Shown here: piece by piece, positions 1 to 10,824 of the stretch
Layout: each line of letters begins with the position of its first letter
How positions within the stretch are numbered: the stretch's first letter is position 1
NCBI GenBank assembly: GCA_023258955.1
Contig: JAHFRE010000010.1
Coordinates: 1 to 43,815 of the forward strand
Reading direction: 5' to 3'
Origin: Sterolibacterium sp.
GTDB taxonomy: Bacteria > Pseudomonadota > Gammaproteobacteria > Burkholderiales > Rhodocyclaceae
DNA length: 43,815 bases
The notes under the pieces: model-generated
Seen by the model: the letters and a program-made list of their open reading frames with translations, nothing else
The model's database searches: none
Told to the model about the DNA's origin: nothing
Program-made: the position numbers and the translations under genes

Positions 1-2
1 CC

Positions 3-443
3 TACGAAGTGGCGCTGCGCCGCCCCGACGGCGGCAACGTGCCCTGCCTGTTCAACGCCACGCCGCTGCTCGACACGCAGGGCAAGCGGATCGGCTCCTT
101 CGCCATGGTGACCGACATCAGCGAGCGCAAGCAGTCCGAGGAGGCCACGCGCTTCGCCAGGGAATTGGCCGAGGATGCGACCAAGATGAAGTCAGACTTC
201 CTCGCCAACCTGAGGCAGGAGATCCGCACGCCGATGAACGCCATCATCGGCATGGCGCAGCTGGCGCTGCAGGGCGAAGTGACACCGCAGCAGCGCGATT
301 GCATCGGGCAGATCCAAAGCGCGAGCCAACAGCTGCTGGGCATCATCAACGACATCCTCGACGCCTCCGAGATCGCGGTCGGCAAGCCGACCGTCGAGCC
401 AAGCCGCCCCCCGCCCGCTGCCGTCAACGCAACACCGTCATGA
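3..443 (+). CDS. C-terminal part of a PAS/HisKA protein, degenerate histidine kinase lacking the ATPase domain (5' end outside window)
   Basis: The reading frame is open from the window edge, so the N-terminus is missing. The first ~35 residues are the end of a PAS/PAC domain (ending TDISERKQSEE). A HisKA dimerisation helix pair follows, with the H-box region reading FLANLRQEIRTPMN. In active kinases this is FLANMSHEIRTPMN, so the phospho-accepting His is replaced by Gln here (codon CAG). The frame then stops about 60 residues later after a Pro/Ala-rich tail, with no HATPase_c domain (no N, G1 or G2 boxes). The protein therefore cannot autophosphorylate in the usual way. It may be a decayed kinase or a PAS-driven dimerisation partner. 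The next gene starts 11 nt downstream, suggesting one operon with the two following signalling genes. Confidence 0.8.
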   Translation, partial: YEVALRRPDGGNVPCLFNATPLLDTQGKRIGSFAMVTDISERKQSEEATRFARELAEDATKMKSDFLANLRQEIRTPMNAIIGMAQLALQGEVTPQQRDCIGQIQSASQQLLGIINDILDASEIAVGKPTVEPSRPPPAAVNATPS

Positions 444-454
444 AAGGATAGTCC

Positions 455-1606
455 ATGGAGTCGCTCGATTTCGTCCACCGGGCCACGGTTCTGGTGGTCG
501 ACGATACTCCCGACAACCTGACCCTGATGAGCAGCCTGCTCAAGGACGAGTACAAGGTGAAGGTGGCCAACGGCGGCGAGAAGGCGCTCAAGATCGCTGC
601 CTCCGATTCGCCGCCGGATCTGATCCTGCTCGACATCATGATGCCGGACATGGACGGCCACGAGGTGTGTCGCCGGCTCAAGCGTGATCCAAAGACCATG
701 CACATTCCGATCATCTTCCTCACCGCCAAGGCCGAGGTGGAGGACGAGCGCAAGGGACTCGAACTCGGCGCGGTCGACTACATCACCAAACCGATCAGCC
801 CGCCGATCGTCATGGCGCGGGTGAAGAACCACCTGGCGCTGAAGGCCAGCGCCGATTTTCTGCGCGACCAGAACGATTTCCTCGAAACCGAGGTGGCCAA
901 GCGCACGCGCGAGGTGACGGCGATCCAGGACGTCACCATCCTGGCCATGGCTTCCCTGGCCGAGACGCGCGACTCGGACACCGGCAACCACATCCGCCGC
1001 ACCCAGTTCTACATCAAACTGCTGGCGGAGAAGCTGCGCGGTCATCCGCGCTTCGCCTGGTTCCTGACCGACACCAACATCGACATGCTGTTCAAGTCGG
1101 CGCCGCTGCACGACATCGGCAAGGTCGGCATCCCCGACCGCATCCTGTTGAAGCCGGGGCGCTTCGAGCCCGAGGAGTTCGAGATCATGAAGACCCACAC
1201 CACCCTCGGTCGCGACGCCATCGAGCACGCCGAACGAGCGCTCGGCACCAACGTCGACTTCCTCGCCTTCGCCAAGACCATCGCCCTGTCGCACCAGGAG
1301 AAGTGGGACGGCAGCGGTTATCCCGAGGGACTCTCGGCCGACGACATCCCGATCGCGGCGCGCCTGATGGCGGTGGCCGACGTCTACGACGCCTTGATCA
1401 GTCGCCGGGTGTACAAGTCGGGCATGAGCCACGAGCAGGCGGTGCAGGTGATGACCGCGGGCCGCGGCAGCCATTTCGACCCGGACCTGATCGACGCCTT
1501 CGTCGACATCCAGGAGGAGTTTCGCGCCGTCGCCCGGCGCTACGCCGACTCGGACGAGGACATGGCGAAAAAGAAACAACAACTCGACCGCATCACCGGG
1601 AACTGA
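455..1606 (+). CDS. Response regulator with HD-GYP c-di-GMP phosphodiesterase domain (RpfG type)
   Basis: A 383-residue two-domain protein. Residues ~11-125 form a receiver domain with acidic pocket D16/D17, phospho-acceptor D60 in LLDIMMPDMDG, and K112 in the TKP motif. After a short coiled linker, residues ~160-355 form an HD-GYP domain with HD at 219-220 (LHDIGKVGIP) and the GYP triad at 288-290 (EKWDGSGYP). HD-GYP proteins hydrolyse c-di-GMP to pGpG/GMP at a di- or tri-nuclear metal site, and the motifs needed for this are present. The length is typical of RpfG-like regulators. ATG 455 follows an AAAGGA ribosome-binding sequence. The next gene begins 3 nt after the stop, so the pair is almost certainly co-translated. 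The cognate kinase could be the neighbouring REC-REC-kinase or another protein; the upstream kinase fragment lacks a phospho-His. Confidence 0.93.
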   Translation: MESLDFVHRATVLVVDDTPDNLTLMSSLLKDEYKVKVANGGEKALKIAASDSPPDLILLDIMMPDMDGHEVCRRLKRDPKTMHIPIIFLTAKAEVEDERKGLELGAVDYITKPISPPIVMARVKNHLALKASADFLRDQNDFLETEVAKRTREVTAIQDVTILAMASLAETRDSDTGNHIRRTQFYIKLLAEKLRGHPRFAWFLTDTNIDMLFKSAPLHDIGKVGIPDRILLKPGRFEPEEFEIMKTHTTLGRDAIEHAERALGTNVDFLAFAKTIALSHQEKWDGSGYPEGLSADDIPIAARLMAVADVYDALISRRVYKSGMSHEQAVQVMTAGRGSHFDPDLIDAFVDIQEEFRAVARRYADSDEDMAKKKQQLDRITGN

Positions 1607-1609
1607 TCG

Positions 1610-3280
<1,671 letters not shown>

Positions 3281-3349
3281 GGCCGGCGCCAGGGGAAGCC
3301 AAGCCGCGGCCGCAGCCGACTTTTTTCCAGTCGATTGGCGTAGCGTCTT

Positions 3350-3379
3350 GACTATTTTCCATTGCCATGGAAAATAGTC
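3350..3379. promoter_or_regulatory. Perfect 12-bp inverted repeat over the promoter of the DUF4143 ATPase gene
   Basis: Arms GACTATTTTCCA (3350-3361) and TGGAAAATAGTC (3368-3379) are perfect reverse complements around TTGCCA. The element ends 3 nt before ATG 3383. A TTGACT -35-like hexamer (3348-3353) overlaps the left arm, and an A-rich -10 position, preceded by TG, falls in the right arm. A protein dimer bound here would block transcription, so an autoregulatory operator is the simplest reading. That function is inferred. Confidence 0.65.
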
Positions 3380-3382
3380 GGA

Positions 3383-4516
3383 ATGGAGCGCACCCTGACC
3401 CCGTTCATCCAGGCCGATTTGCAGCGCAAGATGGTCTTCCTCTCCGGCCCGCGGCAGACCGGCAAGACCACCCTCGCCCGTTCGCTGGCGAGCGCCTGGC
3501 CCAAGGCGCAGGTGCTCAATTGGGACGTCGCGGGCGACCGCCGCATCATCCTCGAGCGAAGCTGGTTGCCCGCCGCCGGGCTGGTCGTGTTCGATGAACT
3601 GCACAAGATGGAGGGCTGGAGAGCCTGGCTGAAGGGGGTCAGCGATGGTCGGAGCGAAGGGCAAGCGCTGCTGGTGACCGGCAGCGCGCGCCTCGACGCC
3701 TTCCGCCAGTCGGGCGAATCCCTGGCCGGGCGCTACTTCTCCTGGCGCCTGCATCCGGTGACCGTCAAGGAATGGGTCACGGCGTCGGGTGCCACGCCGG
3801 AGGCGGCCTTGGCGCGCATCCTCGAGCGGGGAGGATTTCCCGAACCCTTGCTGGCGGAGCAGGCGACGGACGCCGAGCGCTGGCGCCAACTCTATCTCGA
3901 CGGGGTGATTCGCGACGACATCCTCGAGTTCTCGCGCATCGGCGAGATTCGCGCGATGCGTGTCTTCGTCGATATGCTCAGGAATCGCGTCGGTTCGCCG
4001 CTGTCGCTCGCCTCGCTGGCGCGCGACCTGCAGCTTTCGCCGACCACGCTGGCACGCTATCTGGAGATCCTGGAGGCGCTGCACATCGTGTTTGCCGTGC
4101 GCCCCTTCCATCGCAACATCGCCCGTGCGCTGCTCAAGGAGCCGAAGGTCTATTTCTTTGACACAGGCTTGGTTCAGGGCGACGAGGGGGCGCGTTTCGA
4201 GAACGCTTGCGCCACCATGATTCTGCGCCATGCGCACTTTCTGCAGGATTCGGCCGGGCGCGCCATGAGTCTGCACTACGTGCGCGACAAGGAAGGCCGC
4301 GAAATCGACTTTGCACTCTGCGAGGGTGGCGAACCGGTGGGATTCGCCGAATGCAAGCTGAGCGATACGGCGCTGCCCCCCTACCTCGTCGCCATCGCCG
4401 CTCGCTTCCCCGCCGCCGGTGCTGCCCTGCTGGTGCGCTATCTGCGCCAACCAGAGCAGCGCGGGCGCGTCGCGGTCGAGCGCGGCGCCGAATGGCTGGC
4501 GCGACTGGCGGCCTGA
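3383..4516 (+). CDS. AAA+ family ATPase with C-terminal DUF4143 domain
   Basis: A 377-residue protein. Walker A is GPRQTGKT (residues 22-29) and Walker B LVVFDE (67-72). The C-terminal DUF4143 part contains the typical restriction-endonuclease-like signature EIDFALCEGG...GFAECKLS near residues 310-335. The family is widespread and patchily distributed in bacteria and archaea; its members are often treated as toxin-like or mobile, but the biological role is unproven. ATG 3383 is chosen because it follows the operator palindrome and starts the conserved MERTLTPFIQ segment; a TTG at 3362 would lie inside the palindrome. There is no Shine-Dalgarno, so a leaderless message is possible. The gene is alone, flanked by the signalling operon and the convergent ppa gene. 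Confidence 0.9.
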   Translation: MERTLTPFIQADLQRKMVFLSGPRQTGKTTLARSLASAWPKAQVLNWDVAGDRRIILERSWLPAAGLVVFDELHKMEGWRAWLKGVSDGRSEGQALLVTGSARLDAFRQSGESLAGRYFSWRLHPVTVKEWVTASGATPEAALARILERGGFPEPLLAEQATDAERWRQLYLDGVIRDDILEFSRIGEIRAMRVFVDMLRNRVGSPLSLASLARDLQLSPTTLARYLEILEALHIVFAVRPFHRNIARALLKEPKVYFFDTGLVQGDEGARFENACATMILRHAHFLQDSAGRAMSLHYVRDKEGREIDFALCEGGEPVGFAECKLSDTALPPYLVAIAARFPAAGAALLVRYLRQPEQRGRVAVERGAEWLARLAA

Positions 4517-4540
4517 GGCCGTCAGCGGCCGCGTCAAGCT

Positions 4541-5089
4541 TCAGTACGCCGGCTTCTCCTTGGCGTCGTTGTAGGCCTTGACGCCGTTCATGATCTCCTG
4601 CTTCGCCTCTTCGATGCCGACCCAGCCCTGGATCCGCACGAACTTGCCCGGCTCGAGATCCTTGTAGTGCTGGAAGAAGTGGGCGATCTGGTCGAGGACG
4701 ATCTGCGGCAGATCGCGCGGACTGACGATGCTGCGGTACATCGTGGTCAGCTTGTCCACCGGCACGGCCAGCAGCTTGGCGTCGTCGCCCGCTTCGTCGG
4801 TCATCTTCAGCATGCCAATCGGCCGGCAGCGCACCACCACCCCTGGCGGCAGGGCGAACTGGGACATCACCAGGACGTCGACCGGATCGCCATCGCCGGC
4901 GATGGTGTGCGGGATGTAGCCGTAGTTGCAGGGATAGTGCATCGCGGTCGACATGAAGCGATCGACGAAGATGGCGCCGGAATCCTTGTCAACTTCGTAC
5001 TTGATCGGCTCGGAGTGCATGGGAATCTCGATCACGACGTTGAAATCGTTCGGCAGATCCTTGCCGGAAGGCACTCGGTCCAGTCCCAT
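4541..5089 (-). CDS. ppa: Inorganic pyrophosphatase (family I, soluble)
   Basis: A 182-residue protein hydrolysing pyrophosphate to phosphate, which drives biosynthetic reactions forward in the cytoplasm. The family I signature DGDPVDVLV is present with D66, D68 and D71 as metal ligands. KYEVDKDSG (from K30) and the [11 protein letters not shown] segment are also conserved. The length matches the E. coli enzyme (about 176). The frame is open upstream, but ATG at 5089-5087 gives the normal family N-terminus and has GAGAAAA just before it. A TATAAT lies on the same strand 28 nt upstream. It is divergent from ubiA and convergent with the ATPase gene. Confidence 0.96.
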   Translation of the reverse strand: MGLDRVPSGKDLPNDFNVVIEIPMHSEPIKYEVDKDSGAIFVDRFMSTAMHYPCNYGYIPHTIAGDGDPVDVLVMSQFALPPGVVVRCRPIGMLKMTDEAGDDAKLLAVPVDKLTTMYRSIVSPRDLPQIVLDQIAHFFQHYKDLEPGKFVRIQGWVGIEEAKQEIMNGVKAYNDAKEKPAY

Positions 5090-5117
5090 GGTTTTCTCGC
5101 TGCGCGTCGAAGCGGTG

Positions 5118-5123
5118 ATTATA
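5118..5123 (-). promoter_or_regulatory. -10 box (TATAAT) of the ppa promoter
   Basis: A perfect TATAAT on the minus strand, 28 nt before the ppa start codon, in the 128-nt divergent gap between ppa and ubiA. No good -35 hexamer is seen at 16-18 nt spacing, so the promoter is assigned from the -10 alone. Confidence 0.5.
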
Positions 5124-5217
5124 GCGGCCCACGGCGCTGCGGCGCCTGCGCTGCAGGCTTTACAATTGCGCCTGGATAGGACGATGGCCAACGGCGAACG
5201 TGGCCAGACGAGGAACG

Positions 5218-6099
5218 ATGGATCTGCAAACGATCAAGACCAAGCTCGGCCACTACGAGAGGCTGATGCGGCTGGACAAGCCGATCGGCATCCTGCTGCT
5301 GCTGTGGCCGACGCTGTGGGCGCTGTTGGTCGCCGGCAACGGCCGGCCGTCGCTCTTCGTCGTCTGGATCTTCGTGCTCGGCACGGTGCTGATGCGCTCG
5401 GCCGGGGTCATCGTCAACGACTACGCCGACCGGCGCTTTGACGGCGAGGTGAAGCGCACCCGCGAGCGGCCCCTGGTCACCGGCGTGGTGTCGGTGAAGG
5501 AATCGCTGATCCTGGCGGCGGGGCTGGCCATCGCTTCCTTTTGCCTGATCTTGCCGCTCAACCGCCTGGTCATGGAACTGTCGCTGGCGGCGCTGTTTCT
5601 CGCCGTCAGCTATCCGTACACCAAGCGCTTTTTCGCCATCCCCCAGGCCTATCTGGGCATCGCCTTCGGCTTCGGCATCCCCATGGGCTTCGCCGCCCTG
5701 GTCGGTGGCGTGCCGGCTATCGCCTGGATCATGCTCGCCGCCAACATCTTCTGGGCCATCGCCTACGACACAGAATACGCGATGGTCGACCGCGACGACG
5801 ACCTGCGTACCGGCATGCGCACCTCGGCCATCACCTTCGGCCGCTTCGACGTGACGCTGGTCATGCTCTGCTACGCCGCGGTGCTGGCGATCCTGGTATG
5901 GATCGGGATGACGCTGCGCTTCGGGCTCTACTACTACGCCGGGCTAGTCGCGGCTGCCGCACTGATGGGCTACCACTACACGCTGATCCGTGAGCGCGGC
6001 CGCGACGGCTGCTTCAAAGCCTTCCTGCACAACAACTGGGTCGGCGCTGCGATCTTTCTCGGCCTGCTCGCCGACTATCACCTGCCGGCGCCAGGCTAG
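5218..6099 (+). CDS. ubiA: 4-hydroxybenzoate polyprenyltransferase
   Basis: A 293-residue integral membrane prenyltransferase attaching the polyprenyl tail to 4-hydroxybenzoate in ubiquinone synthesis. The two Asp-rich Mg-prenyl-diphosphate motifs are present: NDYADRRFD (N68-D75) and [13 protein letters not shown] (183-195). Eight to nine hydrophobic helices are distributed as in the family. The alternative GTG at 5200 would add six residues; ATG 5218 is preferred because GAGGA sits 5-6 nt before it and [10 protein letters not shown] is a usual N-terminus. UbiD, acting two steps later, is encoded 2.4 kb downstream but separated by a hybrid kinase gene. Confidence 0.95.
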   Translation: MDLQTIKTKLGHYERLMRLDKPIGILLLLWPTLWALLVAGNGRPSLFVVWIFVLGTVLMRSAGVIVNDYADRRFDGEVKRTRERPLVTGVVSVKESLILAAGLAIASFCLILPLNRLVMELSLAALFLAVSYPYTKRFFAIPQAYLGIAFGFGIPMGFAALVGGVPAIAWIMLAANIFWAIAYDTEYAMVDRDDDLRTGMRTSAITFGRFDVTLVMLCYAAVLAILVWIGMTLRFGLYYYAGLVAAAALMGYHYTLIRERGRDGCFKAFLHNNWVGAAIFLGLLADYHLPAPG

Positions 6100-6341
6100 A
6101 ACGGCAATTCCTGATCGGCGTTCGAATTGCCCGCGGCCGACGCCCTTGGTCGGTCCGCCATTGGCTGATCCACCTCGGCTCGGCCATCCGCAGACGCTGG
6201 GGCCGACCGGCTTCCCCTGACCGGTCGAGCCCTTGCCAGGGGCATCGACAAATGCATTCTGCCTATACCAAATTGGATAGAAAAATGGCATATTTGCAAT
6301 ATGGTCATGGCAGGCACCACGCGCGAGCTGTCTAGGACGAC

Positions 6342-8411
6342 ATGAACGAGTCGCCGTTTTCAGTCCCTCTCACGCCGAATATGCGGCGCGAGTTGCGCGC
6401 GGTGCTCCTGGTCTTGCTGGGCAGCGTTGCGCTGATTGCCGTTCCGGCGAGTATGACGGTGACGCCGGTCGAGATGGCAGCACCCGCGCTGTTGTTCCTG
6501 GCCGCACTTTGCGCCCTGTACCAGCTGCGATCGGGAAGGGTGATCGAAGCCGCCTACGGCCTGACCGCGACCTTGCTCTTGATCGGCGTCATCGCGGTGG
6601 TCAGCTACGGATCGATACGCTCGATTACCAACCTGGCTTTTGTCGGCGCCGCGATCGCGGCCGGCATATTCCTGGGGCGGCGGGCCTTGGCGGCGACGAT
6701 CTTGATCGCCTCGGCGATCGTCGGCGTACTGGTCTTCGCCGAGAACGCCGGCTTGATGACTTCGCTCAATCGCCCGGTGGGCTTGGCGTATTGGATAGTC
6801 TACAGCGCCGTGTTGCTGATCGTCGGTATCGCCGTGCACTACCCGCGCCTTCTCGCTGCAGAGGCGATCGCCGGCCAGCAGGCGGAACTTCTGGTGCGAC
6901 AGAAGGCGGAAGAGGAACTGCGCAAAGCCCACGACGAGTACCAGCGCATCCTGATCGAGCAAGCTGCCATCCTCAATACCGAACTGTTCGGCATCGCAAA
7001 GTTCAAAGAGCGAAAGATCCAGTGGGCCAACCCGGGCTTCGAGAAGATATTCGGTTACGCTCCCGGCGAGGCGGTCGGGATCGATGGCCGACGACACTAT
7101 GTGACCGAGTCAGCCTATCAGGCGATCGGCGCGGCGGCCTATCCTGCGATGGAGAGCGGCAACAGCTTCAGCGTCCAGTTGGAGCATAAACGCAAGGACG
7201 GCACGGTCATCTGGCTGAACTTGCGGGGTGCGATGCTCGACCGCGAAAATGCCGAAACGCTTTGGGAATTCGTCGATATCTCCGATCTCAAGCAGCGCGA
7301 AGCGGAGTTGGACCAGGCGAAGAGACTGGCCGAGCAGGCCAACAATTCGAAATCTCGCTTTCTGGCCGCGGCGAGCCACGACCTGAGACAGCCGCTCTCG
7401 GCCCTCAATCTCTACGTCGGGGTGTTGAGAAGCAAGGTGCCACCGGCGTGCGTTGAACTCGTGGCGAGCGTCGAAGATTGCGTCGACAGCCTCAGCGCGC
7501 TTCTCACCGACATTCTTGACCTGAGCAAACTCGATGCGGGTGTGGTCAAGCCCAACCCCAGCGCCTTTGCCGTCGCTGACCTGCTCGCGGAAATCGCTTC
7601 CATCCATGCGACCGAGGCGCAATTGAAGGGAATTCGCTTTCGCGTGCGGCGCTGTCCGACGTTTGCCAGAACCGACAGGAAGATGCTGCAGCGCATCGTC
7701 GGCAATCTGGTCTCCAACGCCGTTCGTTACACGGACAAGGGCGGCGTCTTGGTCGGCTGTCGGCGGCATCAGGGCAAGCGCTGGCTCGAGGTATGGGATA
7801 CCGGGATCGGCATCGCGGCAGAGCAGATGAGCATCATCTTCGAGGAGTTCAGGCAGCTCGACCCGAAGGCGCAGAGCAGGGGTAGCGGTCTCGGCCTTTC
7901 CATCGTTGCCAAGTGCGCGGCGCTGCTCGGCCTGAGGATACGTTCGCGGTCGCGACCCGGCCGCGGTTCCATGTTCGCCATCGAATTGCCACCTGGGCGA
8001 GAGGAAGACGTGGCGACAGCGGCAGACCTCGGACCTGCGGCACACGCGCTGAGGATCGCTCTGGTCGAAGACAATCCACGGGTCCTCGATTCGCTCGTCC
8101 TTGCCCTGGAAGGCGCCGGCAACTCGGTGGTCGCCGCTCCCAACGGCACCCTCTTGTTCGCTCGGCTGGGCGATGCGCCGCCCGATATCGTCATCTCGGA
8201 CTACCGACTTGCCGATGGCGAGTCCGGTTTCGATGTGATCGAGCGGGCGAGGCGGCGATTTGGCAGCGAGCTGCCGGCGCTGCTGTTCACCGGTGATACC
8301 GACCCCAACCTGATCCGCAGCATGGCCGACCGGGGAATCGCGGTGCTCTACAAGCCGATCCAGATCGAGCCACTGCTGGCCTTCATCGGCAAGGCGACGG
8401 CGCGAGCTTAG
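6342..8411 (+). CDS. Membrane-bound PAS hybrid histidine kinase with C-terminal receiver
   Basis: A 689-residue protein. About six hydrophobic helices fill residues ~18-170, with no large periplasmic loop. A coiled segment and a PAS domain follow (~200-315), then HisKA with H346 in SHDLRQPLSALNL, HATPase_c (NLVSNAVRYTDKGG, DTGIGI, GSGLGLSIV) and a receiver at ~570-685 with pocket E576/D577 and D620 in ISDYRLADG. The HDLRQPL H-box marks a distinct hybrid-kinase subfamily, often paired with LuxR-type regulators; none is adjacent. The membrane-embedded N-terminus suggests sensing in or near the membrane, ligand unknown. The 242-nt upstream gap is AT-richer near the start and has a CATATT-TGC-AATATG inverted repeat at 6289-6303, a possible regulator site. 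Confidence 0.92.
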   Translation: MNESPFSVPLTPNMRRELRAVLLVLLGSVALIAVPASMTVTPVEMAAPALLFLAALCALYQLRSGRVIEAAYGLTATLLLIGVIAVVSYGSIRSITNLAFVGAAIAAGIFLGRRALAATILIASAIVGVLVFAENAGLMTSLNRPVGLAYWIVYSAVLLIVGIAVHYPRLLAAEAIAGQQAELLVRQKAEEELRKAHDEYQRILIEQAAILNTELFGIAKFKERKIQWANPGFEKIFGYAPGEAVGIDGRRHYVTESAYQAIGAAAYPAMESGNSFSVQLEHKRKDGTVIWLNLRGAMLDRENAETLWEFVDISDLKQREAELDQAKRLAEQANNSKSRFLAAASHDLRQPLSALNLYVGVLRSKVPPACVELVASVEDCVDSLSALLTDILDLSKLDAGVVKPNPSAFAVADLLAEIASIHATEAQLKGIRFRVRRCPTFARTDRKMLQRIVGNLVSNAVRYTDKGGVLVGCRRHQGKRWLEVWDTGIGIAAEQMSIIFEEFRQLDPKAQSRGSGLGLSIVAKCAALLGLRIRSRSRPGRGSMFAIELPPGREEDVATAADLGPAAHALRIALVEDNPRVLDSLVLALEGAGNSVVAAPNGTLLFARLGDAPPDIVISDYRLADGESGFDVIERARRRFGSELPALLFTGDTDPNLIRSMADRGIAVLYKPIQIEPLLAFIGKATARA

Positions 8412-8503
8412 CAAGCTCACCCGCCCTAGACGCAGACGTCGAAGCGGTCCTTGCGACGGACGTGCCGCGCAAGCGACGACGCGGCCCGCCGCGCTGACGA
8501 CGA

Positions 8504-8509
8504 TATAAT
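8504..8509 (+). promoter_or_regulatory. -10 box (TATAAT) immediately before ubiD
   Basis: A perfect TATAAT ending 7 nt before ATG 8517. Transcription would start at or next to the A of the start codon, giving a leaderless mRNA. No Shine-Dalgarno sequence lies between the box and the ATG. The -35 region is GC-rich and not recognisable. Confidence 0.55.
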
Positions 8510-8516
8510 CCAGCTC

Positions 8517-9998
8517 ATGAACTATCACGATCTGCGCGATTTCATCGCACAACTGGAGAGCCGCGGCGAATTGAAGCGGATCGCCGCCGAGGTCGATCCG
8601 CGCCTGGAGATGACCGAGATCTGCGACCGGGTGCTGCGCGCCGGCGGGCCGGCCCTGCTCTTCGAAAGACCCAAGGGCTACGCCGTGCCGGTGCTGGCCA
8701 ACCTGTTCGGCACGCCGCAGCGGGTGGCGCTGGCGGTGGCGCGCGAGGCGGAGCAGGCGGGGGACTGGAAACGGGTGCTGCGCGGTGTCGGCGAACTGCT
8801 CGCCTACCTCAAGGAGCCGGAGCCGCCCAAGGGTTTCAAGGACGCCTGGCACAAGCTGCCGGTGTTGAAGCAGGTGCTGAACATGGCGCCCAAGCTCGTC
8901 GCCCAACCTGCCTGCCAGGAGATCGTCTGGGAGGGCGAGGAGGTCGACCTCGGCCGCCTGCCGATACAGACCTGCTGGCCGGGGGACGCGGCGCCGCTCC
9001 TCAGTTGGGGACTGACCGTGACCCGCGGGCCGGAGAAGGACCGACAGAACATCGGCATCTATCGGCAGCAGGTGATCGCGCGCAACAAGCTGATCATGCG
9101 CTGGCTGCCGCATCGCGGCGGTGCGCTGGACTTCCGCGACCACCAGTTGTGCCATCCCGGCCAGCCCTTCGCCGTGGCGGTGGCCATCGGCGCCGATCCG
9201 GCGACCCTGCTCGCCGCCGTGACGCCAGTGCCGGACACGCTCTCCGAATACCAGTTCGCGGGTCTGCTGCGCGGCGCCAAGACCGAATTGGCGAAGTGCC
9301 TGGGCTCGACATTGCAGGTGCCGGCCAGCGCCGAGATCGTGCTCGAAGGCCACATCGATCCCGGCGAGATGGCGGCCGAGGGACCCTATGGCGACCACAC
9401 CGGCTACTACAACGAGGTGGCGGAGTTCCCGGTGTTCACCGTCGATCGCATCAGCATGCGCCGCGACGCCATCTACCACAGCACCCACACCGGCAAGCCG
9501 CCGGACGAGCCGGCGACCCTCGGCCTGGCGTTGAACGAAGTGTTCGTGCCGCTGCTGCAGAAACAGTATCCGGAGATCACCGACTTTCACCTGCCGCCCG
9601 AGGGCTGCTCCTACCGCCTCGCCGTGGTCGCGATGAAGAAGCAGTACCCCGGCCACGCCAAACGGGTGATGTTCGGCATCTGGAGCTTCCTGCGCCAGTT
9701 CATGTACACCAAGTTCATCATCGTGGTCGACGACGACATCGACATCCGCTCCTGGCCGGAGGTGATCTGGGCGCTGACGACCCGGGTCGATGCGGCGCGC
9801 GACACGCTGATCGCCGAGCACACGCCGATCGATTACCTCGACTTCGCCAGCCCCGTGGCGGGCCTGGGCTCGAAGATGGGCATCGACGCCACCAACAAGT
9901 GGCCGGGCGAGACCACCCGCGACTGGGGTCGGCCGATCGTCATGGACGCAGCGGTGAAGCAGCGGGTCGACGCGCTGTGGAGCGAACTCGGTCTCTAG
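8517..9998 (+). CDS. ubiD: 4-hydroxy-3-polyprenylbenzoate decarboxylase (UbiD)
   Basis: A 493-residue prenylated-FMN-dependent decarboxylase of ubiquinone synthesis (E. coli UbiD is 497). Family landmarks include [12 protein letters not shown] near residue 42, the central conserved block [19 protein letters not shown], and [21 protein letters not shown] towards the C-terminus. The enzyme needs prenyl-FMN from UbiX, which is not in the window. The frame extends upstream to 8451, but ATG 8517 gives the typical [10 protein letters not shown] start and is preceded by a TATAAT at a distance that suggests a leaderless transcript. The lysE-like gene starts 1 nt after the stop, so the two are likely co-transcribed. 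Confidence 0.96.
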   Translation: MNYHDLRDFIAQLESRGELKRIAAEVDPRLEMTEICDRVLRAGGPALLFERPKGYAVPVLANLFGTPQRVALAVAREAEQAGDWKRVLRGVGELLAYLKEPEPPKGFKDAWHKLPVLKQVLNMAPKLVAQPACQEIVWEGEEVDLGRLPIQTCWPGDAAPLLSWGLTVTRGPEKDRQNIGIYRQQVIARNKLIMRWLPHRGGALDFRDHQLCHPGQPFAVAVAIGADPATLLAAVTPVPDTLSEYQFAGLLRGAKTELAKCLGSTLQVPASAEIVLEGHIDPGEMAAEGPYGDHTGYYNEVAEFPVFTVDRISMRRDAIYHSTHTGKPPDEPATLGLALNEVFVPLLQKQYPEITDFHLPPEGCSYRLAVVAMKKQYPGHAKRVMFGIWSFLRQFMYTKFIIVVDDDIDIRSWPEVIWALTTRVDAARDTLIAEHTPIDYLDFASPVAGLGSKMGIDATNKWPGETTRDWGRPIVMDAAVKQRVDALWSELGL

Positions 9999-9999
9999 C

Positions 10000-10623
10000 A
10001 TGCTCGCGCCCGAACAGGCGACGGCCTTCCTCGCCGCCGCCGTCTTGATCACCCTCTCACCTGGCCCCGACAACCTGATGGTGCTGGGGCTGGGCATGTC
10101 GCGCGGGCGGACCGCGGGCATGGTCTTCGGCCTGGGCTGCGCCCTCGGTTGCCTGTCTCACACCCTGCTCGCAGTGGCCGGGGTCAGCGCCCTGATCGCC
10201 GCCTCGCCCACCGCCTTCCTGGCCCTGAAGATCGCCGGCGGCCTCTATCTGCTGTGGCTCGGCGTCCAGGCGCTCAGAAGCCCCGGCGGCGAGGCGCCGG
10301 GCGCCGGCGCTGCGGCGCCGCCCGCATCGCTGCGCCTGTTCGGCCGCGGCCTGGTCGCCAACGCCATCAATCCCAAGGTGCTGCTCTTCTTCCTGGCTTT
10401 CCTGCCGCAGTTCGTGGACCCGGGTCGCGGCGGCGCGGCGGCGCAGATCGCCCAGTTGGGCATCCTGTTCACCCTGCAGGCGGTGGTCCTGTTCGTCAGC
10501 CTCGGCTACTTCGCCGGCCACGTCGGCCGCTGGCTCGCGCGCACGCCGCGCGCCGCCCTGTGGCTGGACCGGACGGCCGGCGCCATCTTCGTCGCGCTGG
10601 GGCTCAAGCTGCTGCTGCGCTGA
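10000..10623 (+). CDS. LysE/RhtB family amino-acid exporter
   Basis: A 207-residue inner-membrane protein with about six hydrophobic helices. The family N-terminal signature LSPGPDNLMVLGLGMSRGR and the central NAINPKVLLFFLAFLPQF motif are both present. Members export amino acids such as lysine, homoserine or threonine, or related small molecules; the substrate cannot be told from sequence. ATG 10000 lies one base after the ubiD stop codon, so translation is probably coupled to ubiD. Codon use does not differ from the neighbours. Confidence 0.9.
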   Translation: MLAPEQATAFLAAAVLITLSPGPDNLMVLGLGMSRGRTAGMVFGLGCALGCLSHTLLAVAGVSALIAASPTAFLALKIAGGLYLLWLGVQALRSPGGEAPGAGAAAPPASLRLFGRGLVANAINPKVLLFFLAFLPQFVDPGRGGAAAQIAQLGILFTLQAVVLFVSLGYFAGHVGRWLARTPRAALWLDRTAGAIFVALGLKLLLR

Positions 10624-10824
10624 GCAGCGAGTGTCGGCGGGCGGCGGCGCGCGCGCTGCGTTAGATAGCTTTCTACCCGTATTTCGGTATTGCTGGCGCC
10701 GCGCTAGCCAGATAGATTATGTCTTTAGTATGGGGCTGGGCGCGGCTGCGCGGGTTTCCTCGGCTGTTGCACGCGAGATCACGAAGCAGCCGTCTGTCCC
10801 TGGCAAACTAGGCGATGGTCATCC

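Noticed and set aside
7110..10121. A 1003-codon minus-strand frame across the hybrid kinase and ubiD
   Set aside because: Antisense shadow of recognisable genes; no domain or plausible start signal.
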